Source of the DNA: Albidovulum sediminis
GTDB taxonomy: Bacteria > Pseudomonadota > Alphaproteobacteria > Rhodobacterales > Rhodobacteraceae
Reading direction: 5' to 3'
Length of the DNA stretch: 64,000 nucleotides
Assembly (NCBI RefSeq): GCF_025380365.1
Contig: NZ_JAOCQF010000003.1
Coordinates: forward strand, 496,001 to 560,000
Below, piece after piece: positions 9,975-20,060 of this stretch. The translations under genes and the position numbers were made by a program. A model generated the notes under the pieces. It saw only the letters and a program-made list of their open reading frames with translations. It did not search any database and was not told the DNA's origin. How positions within the stretch are numbered: the stretch's first letter is position 1; each line of letters starts with the position of its first letter.

Positions 9975-12616
9975 TCGCGCAACAGTCCCTTCAGGTCGTA
10001 AAGCGCGCTCAGCGCGTCGAGCGGCGTCATCTCGTCGGGGTGAAGGGCGCGCAGGCGTTCCTCGACGGGCGAGGGGCCCCTGGCGGTGCGCGGCGGCGCG
10101 GCGGGTGCGGCGCTGAACAGCGGCAGATCGTCGATCAGCGCATGCTTGCGCGTCCCGCCTTCGCGTTCGCCTTTCTCCAGCGCCTCCAGCACCACTTTCG
10201 CGCGTTCGACCACGCTGGCGGGCAGGCCTGCCAGCCGCGCGACCTGCACGCCATAGCTGCGATCCGCAGCGCCCTTGCGCACCTCGTGCAGGAAGATGAC
10301 CTCTCCCTCCCACTCCTTCACGGTGACGGTGGCGTTCTCCACGCCCGAAAGCTTGTGCGATAGCCCTGTCATCTCGTGGTAGTGGGTGGCGAAAAGCGCG
10401 CGACAGCGGTTGACCCCGTGCAGATGCTCCAGCGTCGCCCATGCGATCGACAGGCCGTCGTAGGTCGCCGTCCCGCGCCCGATCTCGTCAAGGATCACCA
10501 TGGCCCTGTCATCGGCCTGGTTGAGGATGGCCGCGGTTTCAACCATCTCGACCATGAAGGTAGATCGCCCGCGCGCCAGGTCGTCCGCCGCGCCCACACG
10601 GCTGAACAACTGGCTGACCAGACCGACATGCGCCCGCCGCGCGGGAACGAAGGATCCCGCCTGGGCCAGCAGGGCGATCAGCGCGTTTTGCCTCAGGAAG
10701 GTCGACTTGCCGGCCATGTTGGGTCCGGTCAGAAGCCAGATCGCCGGCGTTTCGCCCGAAGTCAGAAGGCAGTCATTGGCCACGAAGCTTTCGCCTGACC
10801 GCTTCAGCGCCCGTTCGACCACGGGGTGGCGCCCCGCCTCGACCTCGAAGGCGCGGCTGTCGTCCACCACCGGTTCGCACCAGTTCTCGCCCCGCGCGAG
10901 ATCGCCGAAGGCGGCGGCAAGGTCGATCTCGGCCAGTGCGCGGGCGGCCTGAGAAATCCGCGGCGCGGTGTCCAGCACGGCGGCCTTCAGGCTGTCGAAC
11001 AGCCGCCTTTCGATCTCAAGCGCCAGGCCGCCCGCGTTCAGGATCCGCGTCTCCATCTCCGACAGCGGGAGGGTGGTGAAACGCACCTGGTTGGCGGTGG
11101 TCTGGCGGTGGATGAAGGTTTCGTTCAGCGGCGCCGAAAGCATCCGCTCGGCGTGCGTCGCAGTTGTCTCGATGAAGTAGCCCAGCACGTTGTTGTGCTT
11201 GATCTTCAGGCTCTGGATGCCGGTCTGGCCGACGTATTCGGCCTGCATCCGCGCGATCACGCCGCGCCCCTCGTCGCGCAGCTGCCGCGCCTGGTCCAGT
11301 TCATCGTCGTAGCCCGGCGCGATGAATCCGCCGTCGCGCACCAGAAGCGGGGGCTCCTCGACCACGGCCGCAGCAAGCAGGGCGACGAGGGTGTCGAAGC
11401 CGGTCAGATCGCCCGCGGCCTGCGTCAGACGGGGCGGGGCGGCCGCATCCAGACGGCCGGCGATATGCGCCCCCTGAACCAGCCCGGCGCGGATCGCCGA
11501 AAGGTCGCGCGGACCGCCGCGATCCAGCGCCAGGCGCGACAACGCGCGGTCGATGTCGGGCACGCGGCGAAGATCGGCGCGAAGGGCGTCGGCCAGGCGC
11601 GCCTCCTCCACCAGAAAGCGGACCGCCTCATGCCGCGCATGAATCGCCACGAGATCGCGGGAAGGTGCGGAAAGCCGCCGTTCCAGCAGCCGCGCACCTG
11701 CGGCGGTCACTGTCCGGTCCACCGCCGCGATCAGCGATCCTTCGCGCCCGCCGGAAAGCGCTTGCGTGATCTCCAGATTGCGCCGCGTTGCCGCGTCGAT
11801 CTGCACCACGCCGCCCGGCGCTTCCCTGACCGGGCGGCGCAGCAGGGGCAGCTTTCCCCGCTGCGTCAGGTCCAGATACTCGACGATCGCCCCCAGCGCC
11901 GCGGTCTCCGCCCTGTCGAAACTGCCGAAGCCCTCGGCCGTCGCGACCTGGAACAGGGCGCAGAGCCGCCGTTCCGCCCCGGCGCTGTCGAAGGCCGCGC
12001 GTGGCAGGGGCGTGACGGCGACACCCAGATCGTCAGACAGTCCGGCCAGGCCGGGTTCGCGCGCCTCGCTCAGCAGGATCTCGCGCGGGGCAAGGCGCGC
12101 AAGCTCCGGCCCGAGCCGCCCGAGGGGGCAGGGGATCACCCGGAACTCGCCAGTGGAGATGTCGGCCCAGGCCAGTGCCGCCGCCTCGCGCACCTCGGCC
12201 CAGGCGGCAAGGTAGTTGTGCCGCCGCGCCTCCAGAAGCGTTTCCTCGGTCAGCGTGCCCGGCGTGACAAGGCGCACCACGTCGCGTGCCACCACCGCCT
12301 TCGATCCACGCTTTTTCGCCTCCGCCGGATCTTCCATCTGTTCCGCGATGGCCACGCGAAACCCCTTGCGGATCAACGTCAGCAGATAGCCCTCGGCCGC
12401 ATGGACCGGCACGCCGCACATCGGGATATCCTCGCCCAGATGCTGGCCGCGCTTGGTCAGGGCGATGTCGAGCGCCGCCGATGCCGCCTCTGCGTCAGCA
12501 AAGAACATCTCGTAGAAATCGCCCATCCGGTAGAAAAGGAGCGCATCGGGATAGCGCCCCTTGATCTCCAGATACTGCGCCATCATCGGCGTCACGATGC
12601 CGTCGCTTGCGGTCAT
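9971..12616 (-). CDS. mutS: DNA mismatch-repair ATPase MutS
   Basis: Recognises base mismatches and small loops. The 881-residue protein has the mismatch-wedge motif G-D-F34-Y35-E36 in domain I and the connector and lever domains. The ABC-type ATPase carries Walker A GPNMAGKS at about residues 630-637. A C-terminal region holds the helix-u-turn-helix dimer segment (about 770-800). No truncation or frameshift is visible. The gene ends in a CTAG shared with the lysR gene and starts 146 bases from the divergent maeB. A long open frame on the opposite strand is a by-product of high GC content. Confidence 0.97.
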
Positions 12617-12679
12617 GCTGCCCCCTCGTCCGCAGCGACCCTACAAAAGCCCGCGCGGGGCCGAAAGGGGCAAGTCTTT

Positions 12680-12709
12680 TTGCGCTAACGCCGAAGACGC
12701 CGTTATTGT
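12680..12709 (+). promoter_or_regulatory. Possible promoter for maeB
   Basis: TTGCGC at 12680-12685, then TATTGT at 12704-12709 with an 18-base spacer, lie in the mutS/maeB divergent gap about 54 bases upstream of the chosen maeB ATG. The match to consensus is moderate, and position is the main support. Confidence 0.3.
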
Positions 12710-12762
12710 GGACAGGGACCGCCCCGGCTATGACGGCGCAAAGGCACAAGGAAACGTCGCTT

Positions 12763-15030
12763 ATGGCCCCCAAGAACCGCATCACTCCGGAAGAGGCGCT
12801 GTCATATCACCTGAATCCGGTGCCGGGAAAGTACGAGATCAACGCATCGAAGCCGATGGCGACGCAGCGCGACCTTTCGCTGGCCTACAGCCCCGGCGTC
12901 GCGGTTCCCGTAGAGGCGATCGCGGAGCGGCCAGAGACGGCCTATGACTATACCACCAAGGGCAACATGGTCGCGGTAGTGTCGAACGGCACGGCAATCC
13001 TCGGACTTGGCAATCTCGGCGCGCTGGCCTCCAAGCCGGTGATGGAGGGCAAGGCGGTGCTGTTCAAGCGGTTCGCCGACGTGAACGCCATCGACATCGA
13101 GCTTGATACCGAAGACCCCGACGAGATCATCAAGGCGGTCTCGCTCATGGGTCCGACCTTCGGCGGCATCAACCTTGAGGACATCAAGGCGCCCGAATGC
13201 TTCATCATCGAGCAGCGCCTGAAGGAGATCATGGACATCCCGGTGTTCCATGACGACCAGCACGGCACGGCGGTCATCTGCGCGGCGGGGCTGATCAACG
13301 CGCTCGAACTGACCGGCAAGAAGCTGGAGGATTGCCGGATCGTCCTGAACGGCGCGGGTGCCGCGGGGATCGCCTGCCTCGAACTGCTCAAGACGATGGG
13401 CGCGCGCCACGACAACTGCATCATGTGCGACACCAAGGGCGTCATCTACCAGGGCCGGACCGAGGGGATGAACCAGTGGAAGTCGGCGCATGCCGCACGG
13501 ACCGAGGCGCGCACGCTTGAAGACGCGATGCGGGGCGCGGACGTGTTTCTGGGCGTTTCGGCCAAGGGTGCGGTCACGCCGGCGATGGTCGAGGCGATGG
13601 CGCCCAATCCGGTCATCTTCGCCATGGCCAACCCCGACCCGGAGATCACGCCCGAAGAGGCGCAGGCGGTGCGGCCCGATGCGATCGTCGCCACCGGGCG
13701 GTCCGACTATCCGAACCAGGTCAACAACGTCCTGGGCTTTCCCTACCTGTTCCGCGGCGCGCTCGACATCCACGCCCGCGCGATCAACGACGAGATGAAG
13801 ATCGCCTGCGCCCACGCGCTCGCGCGGCTGGCGCGGGAGGATGTTCCCGACGAGGTGGCGATGGCCTATGGCCGCAAGCTCAGCTTCGGGCGCGACTACA
13901 TCATACCCACGCCGTTCGATCCGCGGCTGATCTACGTGATCCCGCCGGCGGTCGCGCGCGCCGGGATGAACACCGGGGTCGCGCGGCGGCCGATCATCGA
14001 CATGGCGGCCTATGAGCTCAGCCTGAAATCGCGGATGGACCCGACCGCCTCGATCCTTCAGGGCATCCACGCCCGCGCCCGCGCCGCGCAGGCCCGCATG
14101 ATCTTTGCCGAAGGCGACGATCCCCGTGTCCTGCGGGCGGCCGTGGCCTATCAGCGCGCGGGCCTTGGCAAGGCGCTGGTCGTTGGGCGCGAGCAGGACG
14201 TGCATGAAAAGCTGACGGCAGAGGGTCTTGCCGATGCCGTGCGCGAGATCGAAGTGGTGAACGCCGCCAACACCCGCCACCTGGGCGACTACAAGGATTT
14301 CCTCTATGCCCGGCTTCAGCGCAAGGGGTTCGACCGGCACGACGTTCACCGGCTGGCGGCCCGAGACCGGCATGTGTTTTCCGCGCTCATGCTGGCGCAC
14401 GGCCACGGCGACGGTCTGGTCACCGGCGCTACGCGCAAGTCGGCGCATGTCCTGCAACTGATCAACCATGTCTTCGACGCATCGGCGGCGGATGGCGCGG
14501 TGGGCATTACCGCGGTTCTGCATCGCGGGCGGATCGTGCTGATCGGCGACACGCTGGTTCACGAATGGCCGGAGGAAGAGGATCTGGCCGACATTGCCGA
14601 GCGTGGCGTTGCCGTCGCGCGCGGCCTCGGGCTTGAGCCGCGAGTGGCGTTCCTGTCGTTCTCGACCTTCGGCTATCCCGTCTCCGAACGCGCGACCAAA
14701 ATGCACCGTGCGCCTCGCGTGCTCGACGCCCGCGGTGTCGATTTCGAGTATGACGGCGAGATGACCGTCGACGTGGCGCTGAATGCCGAACAGATGTCCC
14801 ACTATCCGTTCTGCCGGCTGTCCGGGCCCGCGAACGTTCTGGTGGTTCCGGCACGGCATTCCGCCTCGATCTCGGTCAAGCTGATGCAGGAAATGGCCGG
14901 CGCCACGGTCATCGGCCCGATCCTGACGGGGGTCGACAAGCCGGTGCAGATCTGTTCGACGGTTTCGACGGTCAATGACATCCTCAACATGGCGGTGATC
15001 GCGGCCTGCCGGCTGGGCAGCGCCAGATGA
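12763..15030 (+). CDS. maeB: NADP-dependent malic enzyme fused to a phosphotransacetylase-like domain (MaeB)
   Basis: Converts malate to pyruvate and CO2 with NADP reduction, feeding gluconeogenesis and NADPH supply. Residues 1-430 form the malic enzyme part, with the AYSPGVA loop, FHDDQHGTA and the nucleotide-binding VLNGAGAAGIA. Residues about 440-755 are phosphotransacetylase-like, a regulatory domain in this family (acetyl-CoA sensing in homologues). The start at 12763 follows AAGGAAA by 8 bases. Upstream in-frame starts at 12730 and 12607 are possible but less conserved. The stop overlaps the ribokinase-like gene by 4 bases. Length about 755, as usual for MaeB. Confidence 0.95.
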   Translation: MAPKNRITPEEALSYHLNPVPGKYEINASKPMATQRDLSLAYSPGVAVPVEAIAERPETAYDYTTKGNMVAVVSNGTAILGLGNLGALASKPVMEGKAVLFKRFADVNAIDIELDTEDPDEIIKAVSLMGPTFGGINLEDIKAPECFIIEQRLKEIMDIPVFHDDQHGTAVICAAGLINALELTGKKLEDCRIVLNGAGAAGIACLELLKTMGARHDNCIMCDTKGVIYQGRTEGMNQWKSAHAARTEARTLEDAMRGADVFLGVSAKGAVTPAMVEAMAPNPVIFAMANPDPEITPEEAQAVRPDAIVATGRSDYPNQVNNVLGFPYLFRGALDIHARAINDEMKIACAHALARLAREDVPDEVAMAYGRKLSFGRDYIIPTPFDPRLIYVIPPAVARAGMNTGVARRPIIDMAAYELSLKSRMDPTASILQGIHARARAAQARMIFAEGDDPRVLRAAVAYQRAGLGKALVVGREQDVHEKLTAEGLADAVREIEVVNAANTRHLGDYKDFLYARLQRKGFDRHDVHRLAARDRHVFSALMLAHGHGDGLVTGATRKSAHVLQLINHVFDASAADGAVGITAVLHRGRIVLIGDTLVHEWPEEEDLADIAERGVAVARGLGLEPRVAFLSFSTFGYPVSERATKMHRAPRVLDARGVDFEYDGEMTVDVALNAEQMSHYPFCRLSGPANVLVVPARHSASISVKLMQEMAGATVIGPILTGVDKPVQICSTVSTVNDILNMAVIAACRLGSAR

Positions 15031-15896
15031 CGATCTTCAACCTCGGCTCCATCAACATCGATCACTTCTACCGGGTGCCGCATCTGCCCGCGCCCGGTGA
15101 GACGCTGGCCGCCACGGGCTATGCCTTCGGCCTGGGCGGCAAGGGCGCGAACCAGTCTGCCGCCGCCGCGAAGGCGGGCGCGCGGACCGTTCACATCGGT
15201 GCCGTAGGGCCAGAGGGCGCCTGGACCGTCGACCGGCTCAAATCCTGGGGGGTGGACACCGCGCAGATCGTGACACTCGACATGCCGACGGGCCACGCGG
15301 TCGTTCAGATCGACGACCGCGGGGAAAACGCGATCATCCTCTGCCCGTCTGCCAACAGGGCGATCCCGTTCGACCATGTGGAGCATGCCCTGACTTCGGC
15401 CAGGCCGGGCGACACGTTGCTGTTGCAGAACGAAACCGATCACCAGGCCGATGCCGCCCGCCACGCCCGAGAGAAGGGGCTGAGCGTCATCTACTCCGCC
15501 GCGCCGTTTGATCCGGAAGCCGTCCGCGCGGTCTTGCCGTTCGTCTCGCTCCTTGTCCTGAATGCGGTGGAGGCGCAGCAACTCAGCGCGGCTCTCGCAA
15601 CGCCCGTCGAGTCGCTGGACGTGCCGGAACTTCTGATAACCCGCGGGGCGGAGGGCGCGGAATGGCGCCAGCGCGGCGGTGCACGCGCTTTCGCCCCGGC
15701 GCTCTCGGTCACCGCCGTCGACACGACCGGCGCAGGCGATACATTCGCCGGCTACTTCGCCGCCGGGCTGGACCTTGGACGCGCGCCGGAAGACGCGCTT
15801 CAGTGGGCCGCGACGGCTGCCGCGCTCAAGGTCACGCGGCCCGGCACCGCCGATGCGATCCCGACGGCCGCGGAAGTCGCGGCCTTCCGGGCCTGA
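15027..15896 (+). CDS. PfkB-family sugar kinase, ribokinase-like
   Basis: 289-residue kinase with the N-terminal GSINIDHFYRV strand, the GGKGANQS substrate loop at about residues 37-44, and the C-terminal signature DTTGAGDTFAGYF carrying the catalytic Asp and anion hole. These are the two PfkB signatures, and the closest pattern is ribokinase. Without a neighbouring sugar transporter or catabolic gene the substrate (ribose or another sugar) is not certain. Start overlaps maeB as ATGA, implying co-transcription. It faces msrA convergently across 30 bases. Confidence 0.88.
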   Translation: MTIFNLGSINIDHFYRVPHLPAPGETLAATGYAFGLGGKGANQSAAAAKAGARTVHIGAVGPEGAWTVDRLKSWGVDTAQIVTLDMPTGHAVVQIDDRGENAIILCPSANRAIPFDHVEHALTSARPGDTLLLQNETDHQADAARHAREKGLSVIYSAAPFDPEAVRAVLPFVSLLVLNAVEAQQLSAALATPVESLDVPELLITRGAEGAEWRQRGGARAFAPALSVTAVDTTGAGDTFAGYFAAGLDLGRAPEDALQWAATAAALKVTRPGTADAIPTAAEVAAFRA

Positions 15897-15926
15897 GGGC
15901 GCCCGTATGGGACGTCGCGATGCAGG

Positions 15927-16550
15927 TCAGTGAACGAAGGGGGCGGCATCGCCCCAAAGCTCCTTCACGCGCGCATCCCGGCCGCAGGCCTTGCGGTAGA
16001 ACTTGTAGGCGTCGGACTGTGTCTTGAAGCCGCGCCGGGTCAGGATGATGCTCGTCCCCTTGTAGTAGTCCTGGTGATAGCCCTCGGCCGGCCAGAATGT
16101 GCCAGCCTTCAGGATCGGGGTCACGATCTTCTGGCCCAACGCCGCCTCCGCCTCCGCCTTTTCCTTTTCGGCGGCTTTGCGCTGGGCATCGTTCTGCACG
16201 AAGATCGCCGTCCGGTAGCTGGCGCCGCGGTCGCAGAACTGACCGCCGTCGTCCGTCGGGTCGATCGACCTGAAGAAAAGCTGGATCAGTTGCGCGTAGC
16301 TTATCTGCGCGTCGTCGAAGTGAATCTCGACCGCCTCATAATGCCCGGTGCCGCCGCCCCCGACCTGCTTGTAGGTAGGGTCCTCCAGATCACCGCCGGT
16401 GAAGCCGGCAATGACCTCGCTTACGCCGGGGACGCTCTCGAAGTCGCTTTCGACACACCAGAAGCAGCCACCCGCGACGATTGCCGTTCTCGGCGCCGCC
16501 AGGGCGGGGCCGGCGATCAGAAGGCCTAGGACCAGAGCGAGATAGTGCAT
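15927..16550 (-). CDS. msrA: Peptide-methionine (S)-S-oxide reductase MsrA, exported form
   Basis: Reduces methionine-S-sulfoxide in proteins. The start was set at 16550, after a GGAG ribosome site, giving an N-terminal signal peptide (hydrophobic residues 3-17, probable cleavage after ALA at 18). The enzyme therefore acts in the periplasm, unlike cytosolic MsrA. The catalytic motif GGCFWC places the nucleophile at C29. The EVIAGFTGGD and GHYEAVEIHFDD segments are diagnostic. Additional cysteines in QFC and KAC could resolve the sulfenic acid. The mature enzyme has about 189 residues. Confidence 0.95.
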   Translation of the reverse strand: MHYLALVLGLLIAGPALAAPRTAIVAGGCFWCVESDFESVPGVSEVIAGFTGGDLEDPTYKQVGGGGTGHYEAVEIHFDDAQISYAQLIQLFFRSIDPTDDGGQFCDRGASYRTAIFVQNDAQRKAAEKEKAEAEAALGQKIVTPILKAGTFWPAEGYHQDYYKGTSIILTRRGFKTQSDAYKFYRKACGRDARVKELWGDAAPFVH

Positions 16551-16706
16551 GGGGAGTCTCCTTTCCGCGCGCATCCTGCGCGGATGGACCCTCGCCGCAA
16601 GTCATCTTCCCGTGATCGGGCCCCTGTCCTCAACCCGTCTTCGCCGTTCTCCTTGCGCCGGCGGGCGCGTCAGGTCACCCCTGACCGACAGGAAGCCGGC
16701 CCGCGA

Positions 16707-17933
16707 TCAGCCCTTCACGCGCGCGTTCCGGGTCGCGATCAGCTTGAGCCGCAGGGCGTTCAGGCGGATGAAACCGGCGGCGTCCTTCTGGTCGTAGGCG
16801 CCCGCGTCCTCCTCGAAGGTCACGTGCTTTTCGCTGTAAAGCGAATGGTCTGACCAGCGCGCGACCGTACGCGCGGAGCCCTTGTAAAGCTTGACCCGCA
16901 CCGTGCCGGAGACGTGTTCCTGGCTCTTGTCGATCAGCGCCTGGAGCATCTCGCGTTCCGGGCTGAACCAGAAGCCGTTGTAGATCAGTTCCGCGTAGCG
17001 CGGCATGATCGAATCCTTCAGATGCCCCGCTCCGGCGTCGAGCGTGATCTGCTCGATCCCGCGATGCGCCTCCAGCAGGATTGTCCCGCCGGGCGTCTCG
17101 TACACGCCGCGCGACTTCATGCCGACGAATCGATTCTCGACCAGATCGAGAATGCCGACGCCGTGCTTGCCGCCCAGCTCGTTCAGCCGGGTCAGGATCG
17201 TCGCCGGGCTCATCGCCTCGCCGTTGATCGCAACCGCGTCGCCCCGATCGAAGGTGATCTCGACGAACTCGGGCTCGTTCGGCGCATCTTCGGGCCGGCT
17301 GGTGCGTTGAAGCACGTAATCGGGGAACTCCTCGGCCGGGTTCTCCAGAACCTTGCCCTCGGACGAGGTGTGCAGCAGGTTCGCATCGACCGAAAACGGC
17401 GCCTCGCCCCGCTTGTCCTTGGCAATCGGGATCTGATTCGCCTCGGCATAGGACAGAAGCTGGGTCCGCGACTGCAGCGACCATTCCCGCCAGGGCGCGA
17501 TCACCCGCAGGTGAGGGTCAAGGGCCAGCGCCGACAGTTCGAACCGGACCTGGTCGTTGCCCTTGCCGGTCGCGCCGTGGGCCACGGCATCGGCGCCGCA
17601 TTCCGCCGCGATCTCGACCAGCCGCTTCGCGATCAGCGGCCGCGCAATCGAGGTGCCGAGAAGGTAGAGCCCTTCGTAAAGCGCATTGGCCCGGAACATC
17701 GGGAAGACGAAGTCGCGCACGAACTCCTCGCGCACATCCTCGATATGGATGTTTTCAGCCTTGATCCCCAGCATCAGCGCCTTGGCGCGCGCCGGTTCGA
17801 GTTCCTCCCCCTGGCCCAGGTCGGCGGTGAAGGTGACGACCTCGCAGCCGTATTCGTTCTGCAGCCATTTCAGGATGATCGAGGTATCGAGACCGCCGGA
17901 ATAGGCAAGGACGACTTTCTTCGGGGCAGACAT
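16707..17933 (-). CDS. argG: Argininosuccinate synthase
   Basis: ATP-dependent ligation of citrulline and aspartate in arginine biosynthesis. The PP-loop AYSGGLDTS is at residues 10-18. The substrate segments [14 protein letters not shown] and [13 protein letters not shown] are intact, and the 408-residue length is standard. It is monocistronic by position. A possible promoter lies upstream at 17969-17997. argJ, another arginine gene, lies about 29 kb away in this window. Confidence 0.97.
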   Translation of the reverse strand: MSAPKKVVLAYSGGLDTSIILKWLQNEYGCEVVTFTADLGQGEELEPARAKALMLGIKAENIHIEDVREEFVRDFVFPMFRANALYEGLYLLGTSIARPLIAKRLVEIAAECGADAVAHGATGKGNDQVRFELSALALDPHLRVIAPWREWSLQSRTQLLSYAEANQIPIAKDKRGEAPFSVDANLLHTSSEGKVLENPAEEFPDYVLQRTSRPEDAPNEPEFVEITFDRGDAVAINGEAMSPATILTRLNELGGKHGVGILDLVENRFVGMKSRGVYETPGGTILLEAHRGIEQITLDAGAGHLKDSIMPRYAELIYNGFWFSPEREMLQALIDKSQEHVSGTVRVKLYKGSARTVARWSDHSLYSEKHVTFEEDAGAYDQKDAAGFIRLNALRLKLIATRNARVKG

Positions 17934-17968
17934 GGGGCGGCCTCATTGCGTGGCGTCAATTCGGCTGC

Positions 17969-17997
17969 CGTTTATTGGGTTTCCGCGCATCGGGCAA
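17969..17997 (-). promoter_or_regulatory. Possible promoter for argG
   Basis: Read on the minus strand, TTGCCC (17997-17992) and TAAACG (17974-17969) are separated by exactly 17 bases. They lie 36 bases upstream of the argG ATG. The -10 lacks the final T, as in other candidate promoters in this window. Confidence 0.35.
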
Positions 17998-18029
17998 GGG
18001 CAGAGGGCCCGGGCCCGCCAAAGTCGCCC

Positions 18030-18605
18030 TCAGGCGTCGATCCCGAGGACTTGCCGGATCATGTCGATCGCTTCGGGCGACAACGGACGGCCATTGGCGG
18101 CGGCGTCCAGGGCCCGCGCCTCGGCGGCTTCGGCGGCCTCAAGCCGCGCGCGATCGGAAGCGGCGCCGCTACTGTCGTACTTCGCTTTGGCAGCAATGGT
18201 TGCTTCGGCCGCGCGCAGATAACTGCGATACCTGCCGATCTGACTGGTGGTGCTGGCACGCGCCAGGGTCGCCGGATTGATCTCTATGGACTCGAGCGCC
18301 TTCAGTTCGGACGCCAGCAGGCCGAAGTTGGCGTTCGCCGCAACCTTGATGTTCGGCGCGGCAGTGGGCTTGTGCTTGCCCTTCGCGTTGCCGTTGTTGT
18401 TCCCGTTCCCGTTCCCGTTCCCGCTCCCGTTCCCGTTGCTTCCGCCACCGTTGCCGTTCCCGCCACCATTCCCGCCGCCGTTGCCTTCGTTCTTCGCAAG
18501 CGCGGCGTCAAAACCTACCAGAGCGACGACGGGTGACATCGGACCGCCGATAAGGCCGGCCAGCAGGAAGGAGACGACAAGGCTACGGGCTCTGAATCCA
18601 GACAT
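18030..18605 (-). CDS. Secreted or membrane-anchored protein of unknown function with Gly-Asn repeat
   Basis: I do not recognise a family. From ATG 18605 the protein has about 191 residues. It starts with a basic N-terminus and a hydrophobic stretch (residues 6-30, LVVSFLLAGLIGGPMSPVVAL) that looks like a signal peptide or anchor. A low-complexity Gly/Asn/Ser tract of about 40 residues follows, then a short K-rich linker (AKGKHKP). The Ala-rich C-terminal half is predicted helical (SEL...EAAEAAEARAL) and ends DMIRQVLGIDA. The repeat tract is built from GGGAAC-type hexamers. Starts at 18662 (ATG) and 18665 (TTG) are also possible. Only export and the repeat architecture are supported. Confidence 0.75.
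   Translation of the reverse strand: MSGFRARSLVVSFLLAGLIGGPMSPVVALVGFDAALAKNEGNGGGNGGGNGNGGGSNGNGSGNGNGNGNNNGNAKGKHKPTAAPNIKVAANANFGLLASELKALESIEINPATLARASTTSQIGRYRSYLRAAEATIAAKAKYDSSGAASDRARLEAAEAAEARALDAAANGRPLSPEAIDMIRQVLGIDA
18399..18434 (-). repeat. Hexanucleotide tandem repeat encoding Gly-Asn
   Basis: Six consecutive GTTCCC hexamers (one variant, GCTCCC) on the plus strand, encoding alternating Gly and Asn on the minus strand. Less perfect copies extend on both sides through about 18385-18485. The unit is two codons, so copy-number change would lengthen or shorten the tract without shifting frame. Confidence 0.85.
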
Positions 18606-18812
18606 TCTGTCCACCAGGGCGGCACCCGGACCGGGTTGCTGCACGCGATACGCTGATTCCATCAAGCCAGAGAGAGTTGTCAGAATTGTGGCCAGCGGAC
18701 GGTATGAGGCCCGCGAACGGCATGGCGGCGGAAATCGGCCGGTCCCAGGCTTGACATCCCGCCGATTGAATGACGCAAAGGGTAAACTCGCAAAACCACA
18801 GGAACCGGCGAC

Positions 18813-20060
18813 GTGACCACCTTCAACGATCGTGCGCTTGAGGCAACGGAATCACTTCGCGCGCTCTTTCCCGAAACACCGCTGCAGCTCAATGTCCACC
18901 TGTCGCAACGCTATGGTGCCGAGATCCACCTGAAGCGCGAGGATCTGACCCCGGTTCGCAGCTACAAGCTGCGCGGGGCCTTCAACGCAATGCGGAAGAT
19001 TCTGGCGCGCGATCCGGCCCAGCGCCACTTCGTCTGTGCCTCGGCGGGCAATCACGCCCAGGGCGTTGCCTTTGCCTGCCGCCATTTCGGCGTGTCCGGG
19101 ACGGTCTTCATGCCGGTCACGACGCCGCAGCAGAAGATCGACAAGACCCGCACCTTCGGTGAGGGCGCTGTCGAAATCCGCCTGACCGGCGACTATTTCG
19201 ACCAGACTCTCGCCGCCGCGCAGGCCTATTGCCGCGAAGGCGGGGCGTGGTTCCTGTCGCCCTTTGACGACGAGGATGTGATCGAAGGGCAGGCCAGCGT
19301 GGGCGTGGAAATCCTGCGCCAGCTTGGCCGCGCCCCCGATATCGTGATCCTGCCGGTCGGCGGCGGCGGGCTTTCGGCCGGTGTGACGTCCTACCTGTGC
19401 GATGTCGTGCCCGGGGTCGGCTTCCGCTATGTCGAGCCGGCCGGCGGCGCCAGCCTTGCCGCGGCCCTTTCGGCGGGCGAGTCGGTCACGCTCAAACGGA
19501 TCAACAGTTTCGTCGACGGTGCCGCCGTCGCGCGGGTGGGCGAGCGCACCTTTGCCCGGCTTCGGGGGACAGATCCTGCCCATGTGCTTTCCGCCCCGGA
19601 GGACCGCATCTGCATCACCATGCTCGAGATGCTGAACGTGGAGGGTATCGTTCTTGAACCGGCAGGGGCCCTGTCGGTTGACGCCTTGCCCGAGCTTTCG
19701 GACCAGATCGCGGGAAAGACCGTCGTCTGCGTGACCTCGGGCGGCAACTTCGATTTCGAACGGTTGCCCGAGGTCAAGGAACGGGCGCAGCGATACGCGG
19801 GGCTGAAGAAGTATTTCATCCTTAGGATGCCCCAGAGACCCGGAGCCTTGCGCGAATTCCTGGAAATGCTTGGCCCTGACGATGACATCGCGCGATTCGA
19901 GTATCTGAAGAAGTCGGCCCGCAACTTCGGCTCGGTGCTGATCGGGATCGAAACCAAGGCCGCCGCGAACTTCGTTCGCCTCGCCGAAGCTCTCGACCGG
20001 GCCGGCTTCGTCTACCGCGACATCACGAATGACGAGACGCTGGCCGAATTCCTGATCTAG
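18813..20060 (+). CDS. ilvA: Threonine ammonia-lyase (threonine deaminase), short IlvA form
   Basis: PLP enzyme converting threonine to 2-oxobutyrate, the entry step of isoleucine synthesis. The PLP lysine is K52 in VRSYKLRGA. The SAGNHAQG substrate loop and the PVGGGGLSAG phosphate cradle are present. After the catalytic domain there is a single ACT-like regulatory region (about residues 330-415), as in the 400-420-residue class rather than the 510-residue E. coli enzyme. The start is GTG at 18813. The TAG stop is shared with the convergent HPt gene through CTAG. Confidence 0.93.
   Translation: MTTFNDRALEATESLRALFPETPLQLNVHLSQRYGAEIHLKREDLTPVRSYKLRGAFNAMRKILARDPAQRHFVCASAGNHAQGVAFACRHFGVSGTVFMPVTTPQQKIDKTRTFGEGAVEIRLTGDYFDQTLAAAQAYCREGGAWFLSPFDDEDVIEGQASVGVEILRQLGRAPDIVILPVGGGGLSAGVTSYLCDVVPGVGFRYVEPAGGASLAAALSAGESVTLKRINSFVDGAAVARVGERTFARLRGTDPAHVLSAPEDRICITMLEMLNVEGIVLEPAGALSVDALPELSDQIAGKTVVCVTSGGNFDFERLPEVKERAQRYAGLKKYFILRMPQRPGALREFLEMLGPDDDIARFEYLKKSARNFGSVLIGIETKAAANFVRLAEALDRAGFVYRDITNDETLAEFLI

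Noticed and set aside
10826-12688. A 620-codon plus-strand frame opposite mutS
   Set aside because: It is the complement of mutS with repetitive R/G/Q-rich content and no domain; mutS is complete and canonical.
12802-14859. A 685-codon minus-strand frame opposite maeB
   Set aside because: Composition and phase follow the maeB complement and no family features are visible.
18385-18485. Gly-Asn repeat as a phase-variable on/off switch
   Set aside because: The repeat unit is 6 bases, so copy changes keep the frame; it can alter length but not switch translation off.
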